The notes: generated from the letters alone by a model not told the origin. DNA of 64,000 bases from Sporomusa sphaeroides DSM 2875 (GCF_001941975.2 NZ_CP146991.1:4705501-4769500); one strand, 5' to 3'; shown: positions 42,882-51,947, counted from the first letter of the stretch. Numbers and translations are program-made.

Positions 42882-44120
42882 TTAGTTTTTCATTTTTCCC
42901 AGCTGACGTGGCCACTTCCCCCCCCATTTATACTTCCCTTGCTTGCCGTCTTCAGCAGGCGCAGGCGGCTTAGCGGCTGGTGTCACCTGTTCAGCGGCGA
43001 TTAGCTTAGTCTCAATGGCTGTATCGACAGCAACAGCCTCCTGAGAAACGGGCTCAAACACTATGGTGTCAACCGGTATTGCCACAGTATCGTCAACTAC
43101 GGCGCTGCCGCTGTCATCAGAGGCTGTTTGCCCGGTTATTATTTGTTTCCGGCTTTTTTCCGGCTTATATTCAGGGCCGGTATTGTCAATAGCCTTCTCC
43201 GAAGACTCACGTTCCGGTTCTACCCAATCATCAAATACTATGGACTCAGATTCCGCAAAAAACTCATTGTCCACCACCATACCAATATTTTCTGCATGAG
43301 TATATTTAGTCGGTGATTCTTCCTTAATTACGCATTTTTCGATCATGGCCAGTATCAGCAGGAAATGGTCGGCCTCCCGGCGAACATGATCGGCCATCAG
43401 GGCAGGAATGGTGCTTAACATCCGATTTTTGGTAATCATATCATAGGCGGCCTGTTTAAAATCTCTAAGCCGGGCGGTAGCCGACCGGCTGTCCTGCAAA
43501 AAACGCCCAAAAGCCGGCAACTCCGGAGCTTGATGTTCAAAGAAGCCCACATAATTGCGGCCCTGCATTGTCAAATCATCAAACTCGGTGGAAAACTCGC
43601 AAACAACCCCGAGCAGACTACGCTCTGTCGGATCAAGACGGGCACCAATAAACTTGGTATGGTCGGCCATAATCCTAAGCCAAAAGTCAGCTTCCCGCGC
43701 TTTAACAACAGATAGCTTTTTGCCGGCACGCAGTTTCTCTAAAATGGCCATAAAATACTCGGCTTCCCGGACTAAATGGTCAAAAAACAGCGGCGGCAGC
43801 GCACTGCCCAGCTTATTGGTCAGTGACAGTCCTAATAACAGGCGCTTATACCGGAGGAATTCCTTAAGTGAGCAAAGGATATCGGCAATCAGCTCAGCAA
43901 ATTTCTTTTCACTGCTAAGTTTCTCAGCCCGCACCCTGAGCGCCTTGAGCTCACGTTCAAATGCGGCGGCCTCTTCAATCAAATCAGGTTTATCACACGG
44001 TAAACCGGTCTTAATAAACAGCGCATGCTCTTCCATAATCTGCAGCCAGAATTTGACTTCCTCCATGTCAAGCGGCGGCACCGGCAGCACTTTGCCTTTA
44101 TTATTCGAGTGACGCGGCAT
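42882..44120 (-). CDS. DUF2935 protein with a long disordered tail
   Basis: A 412-residue protein. Residues about 18-130 and 140-260 are two repeats of a helical DUF2935 (ferritin-like) unit, each opening with EVKFWLQIMEEHALFIK or EADFWLRIMADHTKFIG and each containing an H-x2-E/D-A-E/D motif (FFDHLVREAEYF, MADHVRREADHF). The last 150 residues are Val/Glu/Ala/Pro-rich and disordered, ending in a basic patch. Metal binding is inferred from the His/Glu motifs. Such proteins are widespread in spore-forming clostridia, function unknown. Confidence 0.8.
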   Translation of the reverse strand: MPRHSNNKGKVLPVPPLDMEEVKFWLQIMEEHALFIKTGLPCDKPDLIEEAAAFERELKALRVRAEKLSSEKKFAELIADILCSLKEFLRYKRLLLGLSLTNKLGSALPPLFFDHLVREAEYFMAILEKLRAGKKLSVVKAREADFWLRIMADHTKFIGARLDPTERSLLGVVCEFSTEFDDLTMQGRNYVGFFEHQAPELPAFGRFLQDSRSATARLRDFKQAAYDMITKNRMLSTIPALMADHVRREADHFLLILAMIEKCVIKEESPTKYTHAENIGMVVDNEFFAESESIVFDDWVEPERESSEKAIDNTGPEYKPEKSRKQIITGQTASDDSGSAVVDDTVAIPVDTIVFEPVSQEAVAVDTAIETKLIAAEQVTPAAKPPAPAEDGKQGKYKWGGKWPRQLGKMKN

Positions 44121-44181
44121 AGCAACACACTCCCATGCAATAGGATTTTAGTGTATTGTATGCGGTTCAGTGTAAGTGTGA

Positions 44182-44832
44182 TTACTTAGTCGGCGTAAAA
44201 GTAACCTCACAACGGCAAATAGGTTGTCCGAGCAAGCTGAACTTTGTCTCATATTCTGTCATGACATTACCGTCAAAGCCGCTGCGGTGCAGGTCATAGG
44301 TAACCTGTTCCACCTTGAGGCCAAATGCGGCAAACTGCTCTAAGGAAAATTCAAACAGCGGCCGGTTATCGGTTTTGAACCATAATTGCCCACCCGGCTT
44401 TAACACCGTACGATACTTTTCCAAAAAACCGATATGGGTAAGCCGCCGCTTGGCATGACGGTTCTTGGGCCAAGGATCGCAGAAATTGATATAAAGCCGG
44501 TCAATTTCGCCCGGTGCAAAGATTGTCAAAATGTTGTTCACATCAAATACCAGCAAGCGTACATTGGCTAATTCTTTTGCCTGAACCTTTTGGGCAGCAT
44601 AATAAAGAACATCCTGCTGGGCCTCAATCCCGACAAAATTAGCCTGAGCCTGCCGCTCGGCCATGCCGGTAATAAACCGGCCTTTGCCTGTACCCAGTTC
44701 AACCTGCAGCGGCAGCCTGTTGCCAAATAGGTCAAGCCACTTGCCTTGCAGTGTTTCACCGGGATTGGGTAATACTATGTCAGAAAAGCCGGTGAGCGCT
44801 TCGGCAATCCACGGCTTTTTTCTCAGTCGCAA
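44182..44832 (-). CDS. trmB: tRNA (guanine-N7)-methyltransferase
   Basis: A 216-residue SAM enzyme of the TrmB family. SAM motif I is VELGTGKGRF near residue 44, and the family motif is INFCDPWPKNRHAKRRLTH with the catalytic Asp; GGQLWFKTDN follows. It makes m7G46 in tRNA. The start is TTG at 44832 behind AGGAGGAG. It stands alone between the DUF2935 gene and the AcoR-like regulator. Confidence 0.93.
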   Translation of the reverse strand: MRLRKKPWIAEALTGFSDIVLPNPGETLQGKWLDLFGNRLPLQVELGTGKGRFITGMAERQAQANFVGIEAQQDVLYYAAQKVQAKELANVRLLVFDVNNILTIFAPGEIDRLYINFCDPWPKNRHAKRRLTHIGFLEKYRTVLKPGGQLWFKTDNRPLFEFSLEQFAAFGLKVEQVTYDLHRSGFDGNVMTEYETKFSLLGQPICRCEVTFTPTK

Positions 44833-44932
44833 CCTGTCTCCTCCTTACATATGGCAAATACGATGCTGCACGCGCCCCCTGCGAATGACTGCAATTCTTA
44901 CCGGCGAGCAGCGCGAAAGCCATCTTAGCCTG

Positions 44933-46846
44933 TTACTCTTTATCTAAGCCATATTTTTTCAAATACCGGTACAGCGTCACCCGACTGACATCCAGCATAT
45001 TGGCTAACCGGCTGATATTGCCGCCGGCGGCCTTCCAGGCCTCGATGAAAGCGGCTTTATCCTCTTTCCAGGCTTTGCTTAGCCCCTGTTCACCAGGCAT
45101 AACAATATCGGCCCGGCTGATCGTAGTACCTGTCGTGCGGAAAAACGCCTGCTCTACCACACCCTGAAGCTGCTTGATGTTTCCCGGCCAGTCGTAACTC
45201 ATGATGAGCTCGGCCGCATCTGGCGCTAACTCTTTCGGCGGCAAATTATGCAATGTTGCCAATTCCTCAATAATATGGGCTGCCAAATTAGGAACATCCT
45301 CCCGCCTAGCCCGCAGGGATGGTACACGAATAACCGCCCGGGAGATAATTTCATATAATCTGGCGGAGAATACACCCTTTTCCACAAGACGCTTTAGTTC
45401 CGTATCACTGGCAGCAATCACCCTGACATCGATGGGACGGCTCACAGCCTCGCCAGCCCGGAAGAGAAAACCGGCCTCAAGGGCTTCTGCCAGCTTATCC
45501 TGCAATACGGTTGACAGCTTTTCCACTTCATCAATAAACAGCGTGCCGCCGCTGGCCAGTTCCAATTTTCCCGGCCGGCCCTCGGCTTCACTGCCGCCGC
45601 GCCCAAAAAGCTCTATTTCCAAAACATCGGACGGCAGATCGCCGCCTTTTACGGCAATCAGCGGACCGGCAGCCCGCGAGCCTGCCTGGTGAATACCATG
45701 CGCCAGCCGTTGTTTGCCTGTTCCCGGTTCACCCTGCAGCAGGATGGGATAGTCATGTCTGGCCGTCCGGCCGGCCTTATCCTGCATCGCCGTAAACACC
45801 TGGCTGCTGCCAACCATGCTTGACAGGCTGTACCGGGCCGTATAGCCTGCCGTATGGGCTACCAAGGTGCGTAAATCTTCTATCGGCATGGTTACGGTTA
45901 CAATGCTGTCTACATCCCCTTCATCACCGGCCAGCGGCACAACGGTAGTGATATCCTCATAGGTCTTCCGCGGCGTTATCCAGGTTGCCTCCCGGTTGTA
46001 GGAAGGAACACCCAGGAAGCCTTTGTATATGGGGGTGTGATGATAATTCAACAGTACGGTGCTTAAGTTAGGCCCTTCTTCCTTGTCTTCGCTGCCTAAC
46101 GGAACAATCCCCGACAGCCGGCTGTGCCCCAGCTTGTTGGCATAGGCCACTTCGCCGCCAGGCAAAATATGATACACTGCCAGCGGCACAGCATCCAGGA
46201 TAGTATGTTTGGCATTGAGACTGCTTAGCAGCTTAAGATGCTGTTCCATGGCGTATTTAATACTGAGGACCATTGCCACCATGGCGCTGTAAGGCAGTTC
46301 TTCCTGCTGAACAGATACCACGGTAACAATGAATTTCACCTGATTGTCAAGGATAATCGGAACTGAGCAAGCGTCACCGTTTTGGCAGTCCTTGATCCAC
46401 ATTTCCGGTCCAAACATCAAAAACGGAACCTTGCTCCGATAAGCAACCCCAATACTCGAGGTGCCGATATCCTCTTCCGACAGGCGCGCGCCTTCCAGTT
46501 CCCCGGCTGTTTTCTGGTAAAAAGGCATAGCATAGTTTTTGAGCACATATAATTCCTGATCCAATAGCAGCATGCTCAAATTATAGGTTGTAAAGTGCTC
46601 CTTGATTTCATCATACAGCCCGTCAAGAAAGGTCAGCGCCTGGTTATAACGTTCCCGGCGCTTACTAAGCTCCTCGCCGGATAATTTGACAGCAAGACGG
46701 AAGGTTTCCCGCCCTACCCCGGCGTCCTGGCTGCGCTGCCAGGATTCACCCACCCAGGGATGAACATTGGGGTCAATAACACCTTCGGTTACAAATTTAT
46801 CATAATACAGTTCCAATTTGGCCTTGTTGCGACGTTCACGAATCAT
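44933..46846 (-). CDS. AcoR-like sigma-54-type regulator lacking the GAFTGA loop
   Basis: A 637-residue protein: a GAF-like sensory part (about 50-230), a PAS-like part (about 225-320), an AAA+ domain with Walker A GEPGTGKQ and Walker B GGTLFIDEV, and a Fis-type helix-turn-helix at the end (GNISRLANMLDVSRVTLYRYL). Between ELFG and the downstream GKLELASGG the GAFTGA loop that contacts sigma-54 is absent (ELFGRGGSEAEGRPGKLEL). It therefore probably does not open sigma-54 promoters. The ATG at 46846 follows GGAGG. The H-NOX receptor gene lies just upstream on the same strand. Confidence 0.82.
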   Translation of the reverse strand: MIRERRNKAKLELYYDKFVTEGVIDPNVHPWVGESWQRSQDAGVGRETFRLAVKLSGEELSKRRERYNQALTFLDGLYDEIKEHFTTYNLSMLLLDQELYVLKNYAMPFYQKTAGELEGARLSEEDIGTSSIGVAYRSKVPFLMFGPEMWIKDCQNGDACSVPIILDNQVKFIVTVVSVQQEELPYSAMVAMVLSIKYAMEQHLKLLSSLNAKHTILDAVPLAVYHILPGGEVAYANKLGHSRLSGIVPLGSEDKEEGPNLSTVLLNYHHTPIYKGFLGVPSYNREATWITPRKTYEDITTVVPLAGDEGDVDSIVTVTMPIEDLRTLVAHTAGYTARYSLSSMVGSSQVFTAMQDKAGRTARHDYPILLQGEPGTGKQRLAHGIHQAGSRAAGPLIAVKGGDLPSDVLEIELFGRGGSEAEGRPGKLELASGGTLFIDEVEKLSTVLQDKLAEALEAGFLFRAGEAVSRPIDVRVIAASDTELKRLVEKGVFSARLYEIISRAVIRVPSLRARREDVPNLAAHIIEELATLHNLPPKELAPDAAELIMSYDWPGNIKQLQGVVEQAFFRTTGTTISRADIVMPGEQGLSKAWKEDKAAFIEAWKAAGGNISRLANMLDVSRVTLYRYLKKYGLDKE

Positions 46847-46960
46847 ATGTACCTCCACATGTTTCTAAGAATAATATCACAAAAATCCGGGAATTTCATT
46901 CCTCCTACAGGAATATCCAAGCAAACAGAAGGCGGGGATTTTCCGGCCCCGCCGCCAAAC

Positions 46961-48757
46961 TCAGGTGCGATAGGTGTTAATATCCTCACTGAAATGCTGA
47001 ATAACGGTCTTAAACTCAGTGATTTTGCCCATCATATCATGCAGCTTCTCATTGTAAACATGTACCGAAGCACTTACTTCTTCCGTTGCTGCCGAGTTTT
47101 CCTCAGAAATAGCAGCCAGGGATTCAATCTTGCCATACACTTCGCTCAGGCCGGTCATCTCCCGCTCCAGCTTGATAATCATATCAACAATATTTTCGGC
47201 CACCAGATGGATGTTCCCGACATGGCGGGTGTTCTCGGCCACCACATCTTTCATCTGCCGGGTTTCCGATTCTAAAATGGAAAATTCCTCTTCAATCATG
47301 CCGACAACATTCCCGATAATCTCCATCAATACTTTTAAATCACTGGAGATGCTGTCCGAGTGGTGATGGGACTGTTCGGCCAGCTTCCGAACCTCCTCAG
47401 CCACTACGGCAAAACCGCGTCCCTGTTCACCGGCCCGGGCGGCCTCAATGGCGGCATTAAGCGCTAAGAGATTGGTTTGTCCGGCAATGGCAGCCACCAT
47501 CCCGGTAATTTCCGTAATCTTAGTGGCCTGATTCTGGAGGTTTTCCGCCGAACGCTTAACCTCGCCAAATTTGTCAAGACTGTGCTCCAGCTTATCGCTG
47601 GACGCCTGCACTTCGGCAAAGCCTTTATTAATTTCGTCTACTGCCGCTTCCAATTGCTCTTTATTATGACTTTGTTCTGTCACTACCGTCCGCAGCGTTT
47701 CCAGGTTGCCATTTAAAATACCAACAGCCGTCTCGGTCTCCATTGCCTGGTTGGTAGCCGCCATAGCCACATCGTTGACTACTCCGGAAATTTCATCAGA
47801 AGTATCTTGCATGCGCGATGCCAATGCATTAAAATCGTCGCCATATTTATTCATCTCGTCAGTGATGCCCTTAAAGCCGATGAACTCGCTCTTAACCCGC
47901 ATTTTGTACTGGGCCAGCAGTTCGACAATGTCTTCAAACTCATCGCTTGACTTAAGCTTGGTCTCGGTGAAATATTTGCGTTCCTGAAGGTTGGCAAGCT
48001 CCGCCTTAATGCCGTCAAACGGCCGGAGCAGCAGCGCCGCGCCACCTGCCGCCAGGACACCGTTTAAGAGCGCTGTCCACAACGGCACAGCCACCCCCAA
48101 GCCGGTCAGCAATCCGTCAACAAGCAGGGATATGGCAGCTACGCCAATACCGATCTTAGCCGGAATACTGCGAATAACGCCAAAGGATAACAGTTGATTA
48201 AACCGGTAAACATTGGTATGAGTAATGGGTTTGGGAAAAGTAATCAGCATCTTTAGATGCTCCGGCGAGGACTCAGTAATCTCGGTCTTGATATCTTCTT
48301 TAAAATACTCAGCCGCTCCGGCCAGCAGCCCCTTCATGTAACCGAACATGCCGCGTTTGGAACGATAGCTCAGCATAGCGCAAAACTCGGATACCGGTTC
48401 AATCAACAGCTCCGGGGGCTTAGCTCCAGGTATCCTCTTGACCATGACAATATGTACATCATACATTGAGCGCAAGAAAGAATACAAGCTCTCCTGACGG
48501 AAAAAGGCGGGGTAGGCCTGGGCAAAGGTTGCTGCATTGTCTTTACCTAAGCTCAACCAGATTTCATCCTGGCTCTTACCTGTGCGGTTGGCTAAATAGG
48601 AGACAAACGCCCTGGGCTTAGCATCATCGATTTCTTCTGTCGGCAAAAACAGCTTATCAGGCTCCCAGCCAACCTGCCGCATTGCTTCCTGCGCCAACGT
48701 CTCGCCCCAAACCTTGTGGGCGGTATTAACCCATGTCCCGACAACAGTTCCCTTCAC
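46961..48757 (-). CDS. H-NOX (heme NO/O2-binding) methyl-accepting chemotaxis protein
   Basis: A 598-residue receptor. Residues 1-185 are an H-NOX domain whose numbering falls exactly on the Thermoanaerobacter (Caldanaerobacter) tengcongensis protein: proximal His102, the heme-propionate motif Y131-x-S133-x-R135, and Tyr140. Two transmembrane helices follow at about 201-222 and 225-245, then a HAMP-like linker and the signalling hairpin with [20 protein letters not shown]. Tyr140 is the distal residue that stabilises bound O2, so oxygen sensing is likely. The start is GTG at 48757 with a weak GGGGTG site. Confidence 0.9.
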   Translation of the reverse strand: MKGTVVGTWVNTAHKVWGETLAQEAMRQVGWEPDKLFLPTEEIDDAKPRAFVSYLANRTGKSQDEIWLSLGKDNAATFAQAYPAFFRQESLYSFLRSMYDVHIVMVKRIPGAKPPELLIEPVSEFCAMLSYRSKRGMFGYMKGLLAGAAEYFKEDIKTEITESSPEHLKMLITFPKPITHTNVYRFNQLLSFGVIRSIPAKIGIGVAAISLLVDGLLTGLGVAVPLWTALLNGVLAAGGAALLLRPFDGIKAELANLQERKYFTETKLKSSDEFEDIVELLAQYKMRVKSEFIGFKGITDEMNKYGDDFNALASRMQDTSDEISGVVNDVAMAATNQAMETETAVGILNGNLETLRTVVTEQSHNKEQLEAAVDEINKGFAEVQASSDKLEHSLDKFGEVKRSAENLQNQATKITEITGMVAAIAGQTNLLALNAAIEAARAGEQGRGFAVVAEEVRKLAEQSHHHSDSISSDLKVLMEIIGNVVGMIEEEFSILESETRQMKDVVAENTRHVGNIHLVAENIVDMIIKLEREMTGLSEVYGKIESLAAISEENSAATEEVSASVHVYNEKLHDMMGKITEFKTVIQHFSEDINTYRT

Positions 48758-48967
48758 ACAAACACCCCACATATCAAAAACAGCTACTGTTTTTCTTTAT
48801 TATATTGATAGGTATTCTCGCTGCCCGTGAAAATTCCCTCTATTATTTTACAAAAGTTGCGGTTTTTTGCCGGAAAAAAGCAGTGCTGTTTGCCGGCAAG
48901 CGTGAGCTACATCACTGTGAATACTGCCAAAAAAGGCTATAGTAGAGAGAAAAAATGGAGGATGCTC

Positions 48968-49594
48968 ATGACTGACCACCAAGCCAAACTGCCATTGACG
49001 CCACGCCTGCCTGCAGGACTGTTAACACCGGTTATGCTGCGCAAATTAGCTGCTATAGCTGAAAAGTACGAAGGCATTATAAAAATTGCCGGGAACAGCA
49101 TTGTTATTCTGGGATTGCACCCCGAACACCGCGCGCAGGCATTAGGCGAGTTGGGCCTTGACACCCAGTCGCTTGCTGGCAAAGCAGTACGCAGCACAGC
49201 TGTCTGCGCGGGCCAACCGCACTGTCCGCGGGCCCTTCAGGACAGTACCCGGCTCGGCCTGGACCTTGACACTAAGTTTTATGGCACCGAACTGCCCGGC
49301 AAGCTCCGTATAGGGGTCAGCGGCTGTCCTAACGGCTGTTCTGAAATATTTGTCAAAGATATCGGCCTTTATGGCACCGCCGGCGGTTATACCATTATTG
49401 CCGGCGGCAACTCCGGTCGCAAGGCGCAGGCCGGACGGATTGTCGCGGAAAGGGTCCCGCCTGCTGAAGTCATACCATCTATCGAAAAGATCATCGCCTA
49501 CTACCAGACTTACGGACAGCCTGGCGAACGTCTGGGACAAACTATTGACCGTCTCGGTTTCGAGGATTTTGTCGCCTGCATCGGGATAAACTAA
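48968..49594 (+). CDS. Small siroheme/[4Fe-4S] sulfite-nitrite-reductase-like protein
   Basis: A 208-residue protein. A ferredoxin-like half-domain (about 1-75, LPAGLLTPVMLRKLAAIAEKY) is followed by the four cysteines of a siroheme-coupled cluster: CAGQPHC (C-x5-C) and CPNGC (C-x3-C). Length and content are those of the small, single-domain sulfite-reductase homologues of anaerobes. Physiological substrate is unknown. The second ATG (48968) lies six bases after GGAGG and is taken as the start. A Cys-rich small gene follows after 28 bases and is probably co-transcribed. Confidence 0.8.
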   Translation: MTDHQAKLPLTPRLPAGLLTPVMLRKLAAIAEKYEGIIKIAGNSIVILGLHPEHRAQALGELGLDTQSLAGKAVRSTAVCAGQPHCPRALQDSTRLGLDLDTKFYGTELPGKLRIGVSGCPNGCSEIFVKDIGLYGTAGGYTIIAGGNSGRKAQAGRIVAERVPPAEVIPSIEKIIAYYQTYGQPGERLGQTIDRLGFEDFVACIGIN

Positions 49595-49622
49595 CACCAC
49601 CAAACAAGTGGGAGGTGATAGT

Positions 49623-49784
49623 TTGTCCAGCAAAGAGGATTGCCATATCTATAGCTTTTGGAATGGAAAAAACTTAAACGGGGAAAGTAAATGTTTCGAC
49701 TACCGTGGCAGCGGCGAGGACTGCAACCAATGTGAATTCAAATGTGTAGAAGGCACGGAAACGGTCTGTACCGATGAATTGTAA
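49623..49784 (+). CDS. 53-residue cysteine-rich small protein
   Basis: Starts at TTG 49623 behind GGGAGGTG. The product has six cysteines, including C-x2-C-x3-C in EDCNQCEFKC, and is acidic. It lies 28 bases downstream of the siroheme protein gene and a strong terminator follows, so the two form an operon. It could bind iron or zinc, or serve as a partner of the reductase; not recognised. Confidence 0.55.
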   Translation: MSSKEDCHIYSFWNGKNLNGESKCFDYRGSGEDCNQCEFKCVEGTETVCTDEL

Positions 49785-49789
49785 GCTCC

Positions 49790-49842
49790 AAACAGCCAAA
49801 CCCGCTTAAAACGCAAGATGTTTTAAGCGGGTTTGGCTGTTT
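49790..49842. terminator. Strong bidirectional terminator
   Basis: A perfect stem of about 23 bp (AAACAGCCAAACCCGCTTAA...) with a seven-base loop, between the Cys-rich gene and the convergent small gene. Confidence 0.9.
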
Positions 49843-49843
49843 A

Positions 49844-50077
49844 CTAGGACCGGCCGCCAAGCAGCGACGTTGAAATAATAACCGGTTCCAGCGCTTGAAA
49901 ACGTGTAGTTTCCAGCGCCTGCAAATCTGTTCTCAACTTGGCAAGTTCTTCTTTGAGTACCGTTTTGGTATAACCAAACTCATCGAGCTTGCCTACGGCA
50001 GCATCAAGTTCATTTATTTTATCAACATATTCCTGATGCAGGTTGACGATATCCAGACCTGTTTTTATACTTTTCAT
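49844..50077 (-). CDS. 77-residue helical hypothetical protein
   Basis: Begins MKSIKTGLDIVNLHQEYVDK. The body is predicted to be one or two long helices with a coiled-coil pattern (DKINELDAAVGKLDEFGYTKTVL; partial quote below 20 residues in each half). The ATG at 50077 follows GGTG with short spacing; a longer reading exists. Function unknown. Confidence 0.5.
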   Translation of the reverse strand: MKSIKTGLDIVNLHQEYVDKINELDAAVGKLDEFGYTKTVLKEELAKLRTDLQALETTRFQALEPVIISTSLLGGRS

Positions 50078-50180
50078 ATATATCACCATTATATAAAAAT
50101 TACGTATGCTTATTATGCCCCGTTATCTATTCATCAACTCCAGAATTTTATGTCTTATAATGAAGCAGCCGCCGTAAGCT

Positions 50181-50345
50181 CTACACGCGGTTAACAGGCG
50201 GCTTGGCAGTGCCTGACAATTGCTTGGCAAAAATTTCTTTGAAAGACGCCTTATTCTGCGGCTTCTTTCTGTCACTATCCGCGGCATTACGATGGTCACG
50301 ACTTGCCAGATCCAGCCGTTGAATTGCCATTATTTTTGTCACCAT
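50181..50345 (-). CDS. 54-residue basic hypothetical protein
   Basis: Starts MVTKIMAIQRLDLASRDH behind GGGAGGCGG. It is highly basic (DRKKPQNKASFKEIFAKQL), without membrane segment. It is divergent from the small membrane protein gene at 50509. The strong ribosome binding site is the main support. Not recognised. Confidence 0.45.
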   Translation of the reverse strand: MVTKIMAIQRLDLASRDHRNAADSDRKKPQNKASFKEIFAKQLSGTAKPPVNRV

Positions 50346-50508
50346 CTTTACCGCCTCCCTGTGGTAATAAAATTCCTTTCATTAGTTTTATCGTATTATT
50401 CTGACTTTATATTAAATGTTACTTTTTTTTATTGGTTTTCAATCCAATTCTTACTTCGTGTTGTACTTAACAAGCTTGGTTACACTATCGAATGAGGAGG
50501 TGGTAAGT

Positions 50509-50643
50509 ATGTTTCATCGAAAGAAACACAAATCGCTGATGGACATGGATATTGGCCTAACCTCAGTGCTTAAGGCTGTAGCCGTTGGCACAGTTATTTA
50601 CCAGGCTGCCAAGTTCATGATTAACGAACTAGCCGACGATTAA
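50509..50643 (+). CDS. 44-residue small membrane protein
   Basis: Starts MFHRKKHKSLMDMDIGL behind GAGGAGGTGG. A basic N-terminus is followed by a hydrophobic helix (LTSVLKAVAVGTVIYQAA) and an acidic end. This looks like a YtxH-type or single-span regulator peptide. It precedes another small gene by 36 bases. Confidence 0.5.
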   Translation: MFHRKKHKSLMDMDIGLTSVLKAVAVGTVIYQAAKFMINELADD

Positions 50644-50679
50644 CGTCACCTCCCAATCTAAATGAAAGGAGATGATTTT

Positions 50680-50802
50680 ATGGCTAAAGAGCGTTGTAAC
50701 AAAGAAAACAGAGAAAACAAAGGTAAAGGCAATGTAGAGTTTGGCAAAGAAATTTGCCCGAAAGCTAAAGAAGAGAAAAAAGAAGAAAAGTGCTGCAAGT
50801 AA
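50680..50802 (+). CDS. 40-residue Lys/Glu-rich protein with paired cysteines
   Basis: Starts MAKERCNKENRENKGKGN behind AAAGGAGATG and ends in KCCK. It is extremely charged, probably disordered, with four cysteines at Cys6, Cys26 and the CC pair. A terminator follows. It may be co-transcribed with the preceding membrane peptide gene. Not recognised. Confidence 0.5.
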   Translation: MAKERCNKENRENKGKGNVEFGKEICPKAKEEKKEEKCCK

Positions 50803-50811
50803 AAGCCAGGC

Positions 50812-50837
50812 AAAGGAGTGGAAATATCCACTCCTTT
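50812..50837 (+). terminator. Rho-independent terminator
   Basis: AAAGGAGTGG/CCACTCCTTT with a six-base loop, then CTATATTTTTC. Confidence 0.8.
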
Positions 50838-50914
50838 CTATATTTTTCAATTTTTTTACAATTTCGTGGTATATTTATCCAAAAAGGAGAATACTAAGAC
50901 TGGAGGTGAGTGGA

Positions 50915-51055
50915 ATGGGATTTAAAGATTTACCCGGTGGTTCAAATTCCAAACAAAACCAGTCCGCCGCTGAGAAAACCACAGCTCAGCAAGCTCCGGT
51001 TGCGAGCAATTCTCCCCAAAAACAGGAAGCTCCGGTAAATAGCACCCCTTCTTAA
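50915..51055 (+). CDS. 46-residue Gln/Ser/Ala-rich hypothetical protein
   Basis: Starts MGFKDLPGGSNSKQNQ behind GGAGGTGAG. Low-complexity and likely disordered. A terminator follows the stop directly, giving a complete small transcription unit. Not recognised. Confidence 0.45.
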   Translation: MGFKDLPGGSNSKQNQSAAEKTTAQQAPVASNSPQKQEAPVNSTPS

Positions 51056-51066
51056 TAACCCTGCTG

Positions 51067-51091
51067 ACAAAGCGGCATTACGCCGCTTTGT
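51067..51091 (+). terminator. Rho-independent terminator
   Basis: ACAAAGCGGC/GCCGCTTTGT with a five-base loop and a TTGCTTTTTT tail. Confidence 0.88.
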
Positions 51092-51185
51092 TGCTTTTTT
51101 AGCAAAAATTTGAACTGTGTTGAAACTCATGGAATCAAAAACATTGGAGAAACTAAAAACAGCTTTATCATAAAGGAGGGATTTG

Positions 51186-51422
51186 ATGAAAAAACTTATT
51201 CCCGGAATGTTTTCCAGCATATCTGACGCCGAGTTATTTATTGCTACCAATGGCTATGATGATACTGCACCTGAAAACGTAACAGATAAGTTTAGCGATA
51301 ATGGCGGCGACAACAGCCTGACCCGCGCTGAAATTAATTCCTCTATTGTGTCTAAGGCCACCGCTAATGAAGCTTCCTATCGCGAAGCTATGGATGAAGG
51401 ACTTGAACATTCGTTAAAATAA
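51186..51422 (+). CDS. 78-residue acidic hypothetical protein
   Basis: Starts MKKLIPGMFSSISDAELF at ATG 51186 behind AAAGGAGGG. It is acidic, Asn/Asp/Ser-rich, with no membrane segment. Its sequence style (many small acidic proteins near spore genes) may point to a spore or stress role, but this is conjecture. Not recognised. Confidence 0.5.
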   Translation: MKKLIPGMFSSISDAELFIATNGYDDTAPENVTDKFSDNGGDNSLTRAEINSSIVSKATANEASYREAMDEGLEHSLK

Positions 51423-51450
51423 CCTGACAATGAATAGATCCCCGCAGCAG

Positions 51451-51666
51451 CTAAGCCTGTGGGGATTTATTCATCGTCAGCGCCTTTTTTCGTGAAACAA
51501 GCTCTAAATAAACATCAACAATATCGGGACTGAGTCTATTGCTATCATCAGGCTCAGCCAGCGGCAATTTGTACCGTTCTTCCATCATTGCCAGCAATTG
51601 CGTTAAACGGTCCAAATCCTCCTCAGCCCGTTCCATTTCTTCACGATACCAGTTCATTCCACACAT
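51451..51666 (-). CDS. 71-residue coiled-coil hypothetical protein
   Basis: Starts MCGMNWYREEMERAEEDL behind GGGAGG at seven bases. It is helical and acidic throughout, with a coiled-coil pattern in the first half and a basic end. It is convergent with the preceding gene. Not recognised. Confidence 0.5.
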   Translation of the reverse strand: MCGMNWYREEMERAEEDLDRLTQLLAMMEERYKLPLAEPDDSNRLSPDIVDVYLELVSRKKALTMNKSPQA

Positions 51667-51814
51667 ATTCCGGCCTCCCTTCTCTTACCACTTCGTGATA
51701 AGGGAAAATAATCCTTCCAAGTCAAAAGACAAAAAAACGCCCGTAAAAGGACAGATTTTTTTAAAACCATTTCAAGTATAATGGTAAAAGGAGCAGGCTG
51801 CAACCCGCTGCTAT

Positions 51815-51905
51815 ATATAGGTGGAATAATAATCACAACCTTTTTATTCCATCTATATGAAACGTTTTTCTTTACTATATGTAAAATTTTACATATAGTA
51901 AAGAA
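51815..51905. promoter_or_regulatory. Two back-to-back palindromes upstream of the ClbS/DfsB-like gene
   Basis: The first is an inverted repeat with 15-base arms (51815-51829 and 51844-51858, one mismatch). The second (51868-51905) is a perfect 38-bp palindrome centred on AAAATTTT, with half-site TTCTTTACTATATGT. The next gene starts 43 bases later. This is either an operator or a folded repeat end. Confidence 0.6.
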
Positions 51906-51947
51906 TATAATGTCAAAATCTATAAATCCACAGAAAGGACAATAATC

